Assembly: GCA_030849075.1 (NCBI GenBank)
Contig: JASAOO010003175.1
Location: forward strand, 1-26,671
Direction of reading: 5' to 3'
DNA length: 26,671 bases
From: Zelonia costaricensis
Taxonomy: Eukaryota > Euglenozoa > Kinetoplastea > Trypanosomatida > Trypanosomatidae
Of the stretch, positions 25,905 through 26,671 are shown piece after piece. The position numbers and the translations under genes were made by a program. The first letter of the stretch is position 1. Each line of letters begins with the position of its first letter. The notes beneath the pieces are model-generated. The model ran no database searches, was not told where the DNA came from, and saw nothing but the letters and a program-made list of their open reading frames with translations.

Positions 25905-26671
25905 GCGACCGACAGCGCCGCGTGAGGGCAGAGCTCATGCATCGAGGCTGTTGCCATATCCTCCAGCACACAACGCCTCTCCCCCCTTCGCTGCAGCTGG
26001 GTTTTCTCCAGCCGTTGCATATGCGTGTGTGTGTGTGCGTCTTGAGACGCGTGTATGAGACGTTGACGTGGTCGTCGTCTGTCAACTCCTTACCTCTCTC
26101 GCCCAATTAGCGGATGTACCGTATAGACAAGCAGTGGAGGCTTGTGGCAGCGAGTAGAGGGCGGTGGAAGACTGCGCAATGGAGGTGACGAGTACACTCA
26201 CTGCGAGACACACTGTCGCTTTGACCACGCACACAGGCACGCGCGCTCACGCATCCGCACGCATGCAGATGCTGCTGCCCCCCCTTTCTTCTAGCACCTC
26301 CCCTTTTTTCGCGTCTTTACGTGTAGGAATATCAGCGCGATGCCTTGGCCGGCATCTGAATAGGAGTTTAAGTCACCGTCACCCGAACAGACCAAAACCA
26401 GGAGGATCCGGACGCACGTGGAAGTGCGGGACGTTTTTTTTTTCCTCTCGAGAGATCTGGGCCAACAGCGGCGCCGGAGAACACAAGCAGGCACGGGGAT
26501 CACTGCGGCATCGAGTGTGCTGTGCACCTGACAGCTCCATCTCCACAGAGAGGTGGTGGGCGGGGGGGGGGGGGCGTGGCGGGAGAGAGCGAAAGCAAGG
26601 CCGCGCCTTGCCTTGCCGCTTTGCCCGTCTCCCCATCCCTTGCATTCGACGAAACGGTCGTCTGCCGCGTG
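25905..26671. other. 3' UTR and downstream intergenic sequence of ATP synthase gamma
   Basis: No gene recognised to the end of the window. It contains short TG repeats near 26025-26038, a T-run at 26434-26442 and a G-run near 26562-26574. The next gene of the plus array must start beyond the window. Confidence 0.6.

Overview
The window looks like nuclear DNA of a Leishmania-type trypanosomatid. The evidence is GC-rich sequence, intronless genes on one strand over long distances, polypyrimidine-AG trans-splice acceptors just upstream of most ATGs, (CA)n and poly-G microsatellites, and recognisable trypanosomatid proteins. From memory, MCUb, proteasome alpha-2, COXVI, eL32, CBF5 and ATP synthase gamma lie near each other on L. 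major chromosome 21 and on T. brucei chromosome 10. This was not checked, and the species cannot be fixed.

Layout: there are two divergent polycistronic arrays. The left array (843-17088, all minus strand) reads, in transcription order: a 124-aa zinc-binding protein, ribosomal protein eL32, a COX6B-type cytochrome oxidase subunit (COXVI), proteasome alpha-2, an MCU-family protein, a Pumilio protein (PUF3-like), a coiled-coil/MYND zinc-finger protein, a PSMD5-like helical-repeat protein, and a 5'-3' exonuclease-family protein (SSE1-like). The right array (17844-25904, all plus strand) reads: an acidic coiled-coil protein with a faint WBP11-like C-terminus, a minimal TUTase/poly(A)-polymerase-type nucleotidyltransferase, a PHD-SET protein, CBF5/dyskerin, and ATP synthase gamma. 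The 755 bp between the arrays (17089-17843) are a divergent strand-switch region, the expected place for bidirectional RNA polymerase II initiation. They carry G-runs.

No operon logic links the genes, as usual in kinetoplastids, but themes recur. Mitochondrial energy and DNA functions are represented by COXVI, MCUb, ATP synthase gamma and SSE1. RNA metabolism is represented by PUF, the TUTase, CBF5 and eL32. The proteasome is represented by alpha-2 and a possible assembly chaperone. The largest gene-free block (5474-8882) is probably mostly the PUF 3' UTR and contains a strong G-quadruplex motif on the transcribed-sense strand.

The most interesting observations are: a COX6B protein that appears to have lost exactly the outer pair of the twin CX9C cysteines while keeping the inner pair; a PUF repeat array whose recognition residues predict 5'-UGUAUNUA; a 246-nt AG-free stretch upstream of the PUF start; and a compact G-run-bearing divergent start region. 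I found no CRISPR, insertion sequence, tRNA or rRNA.
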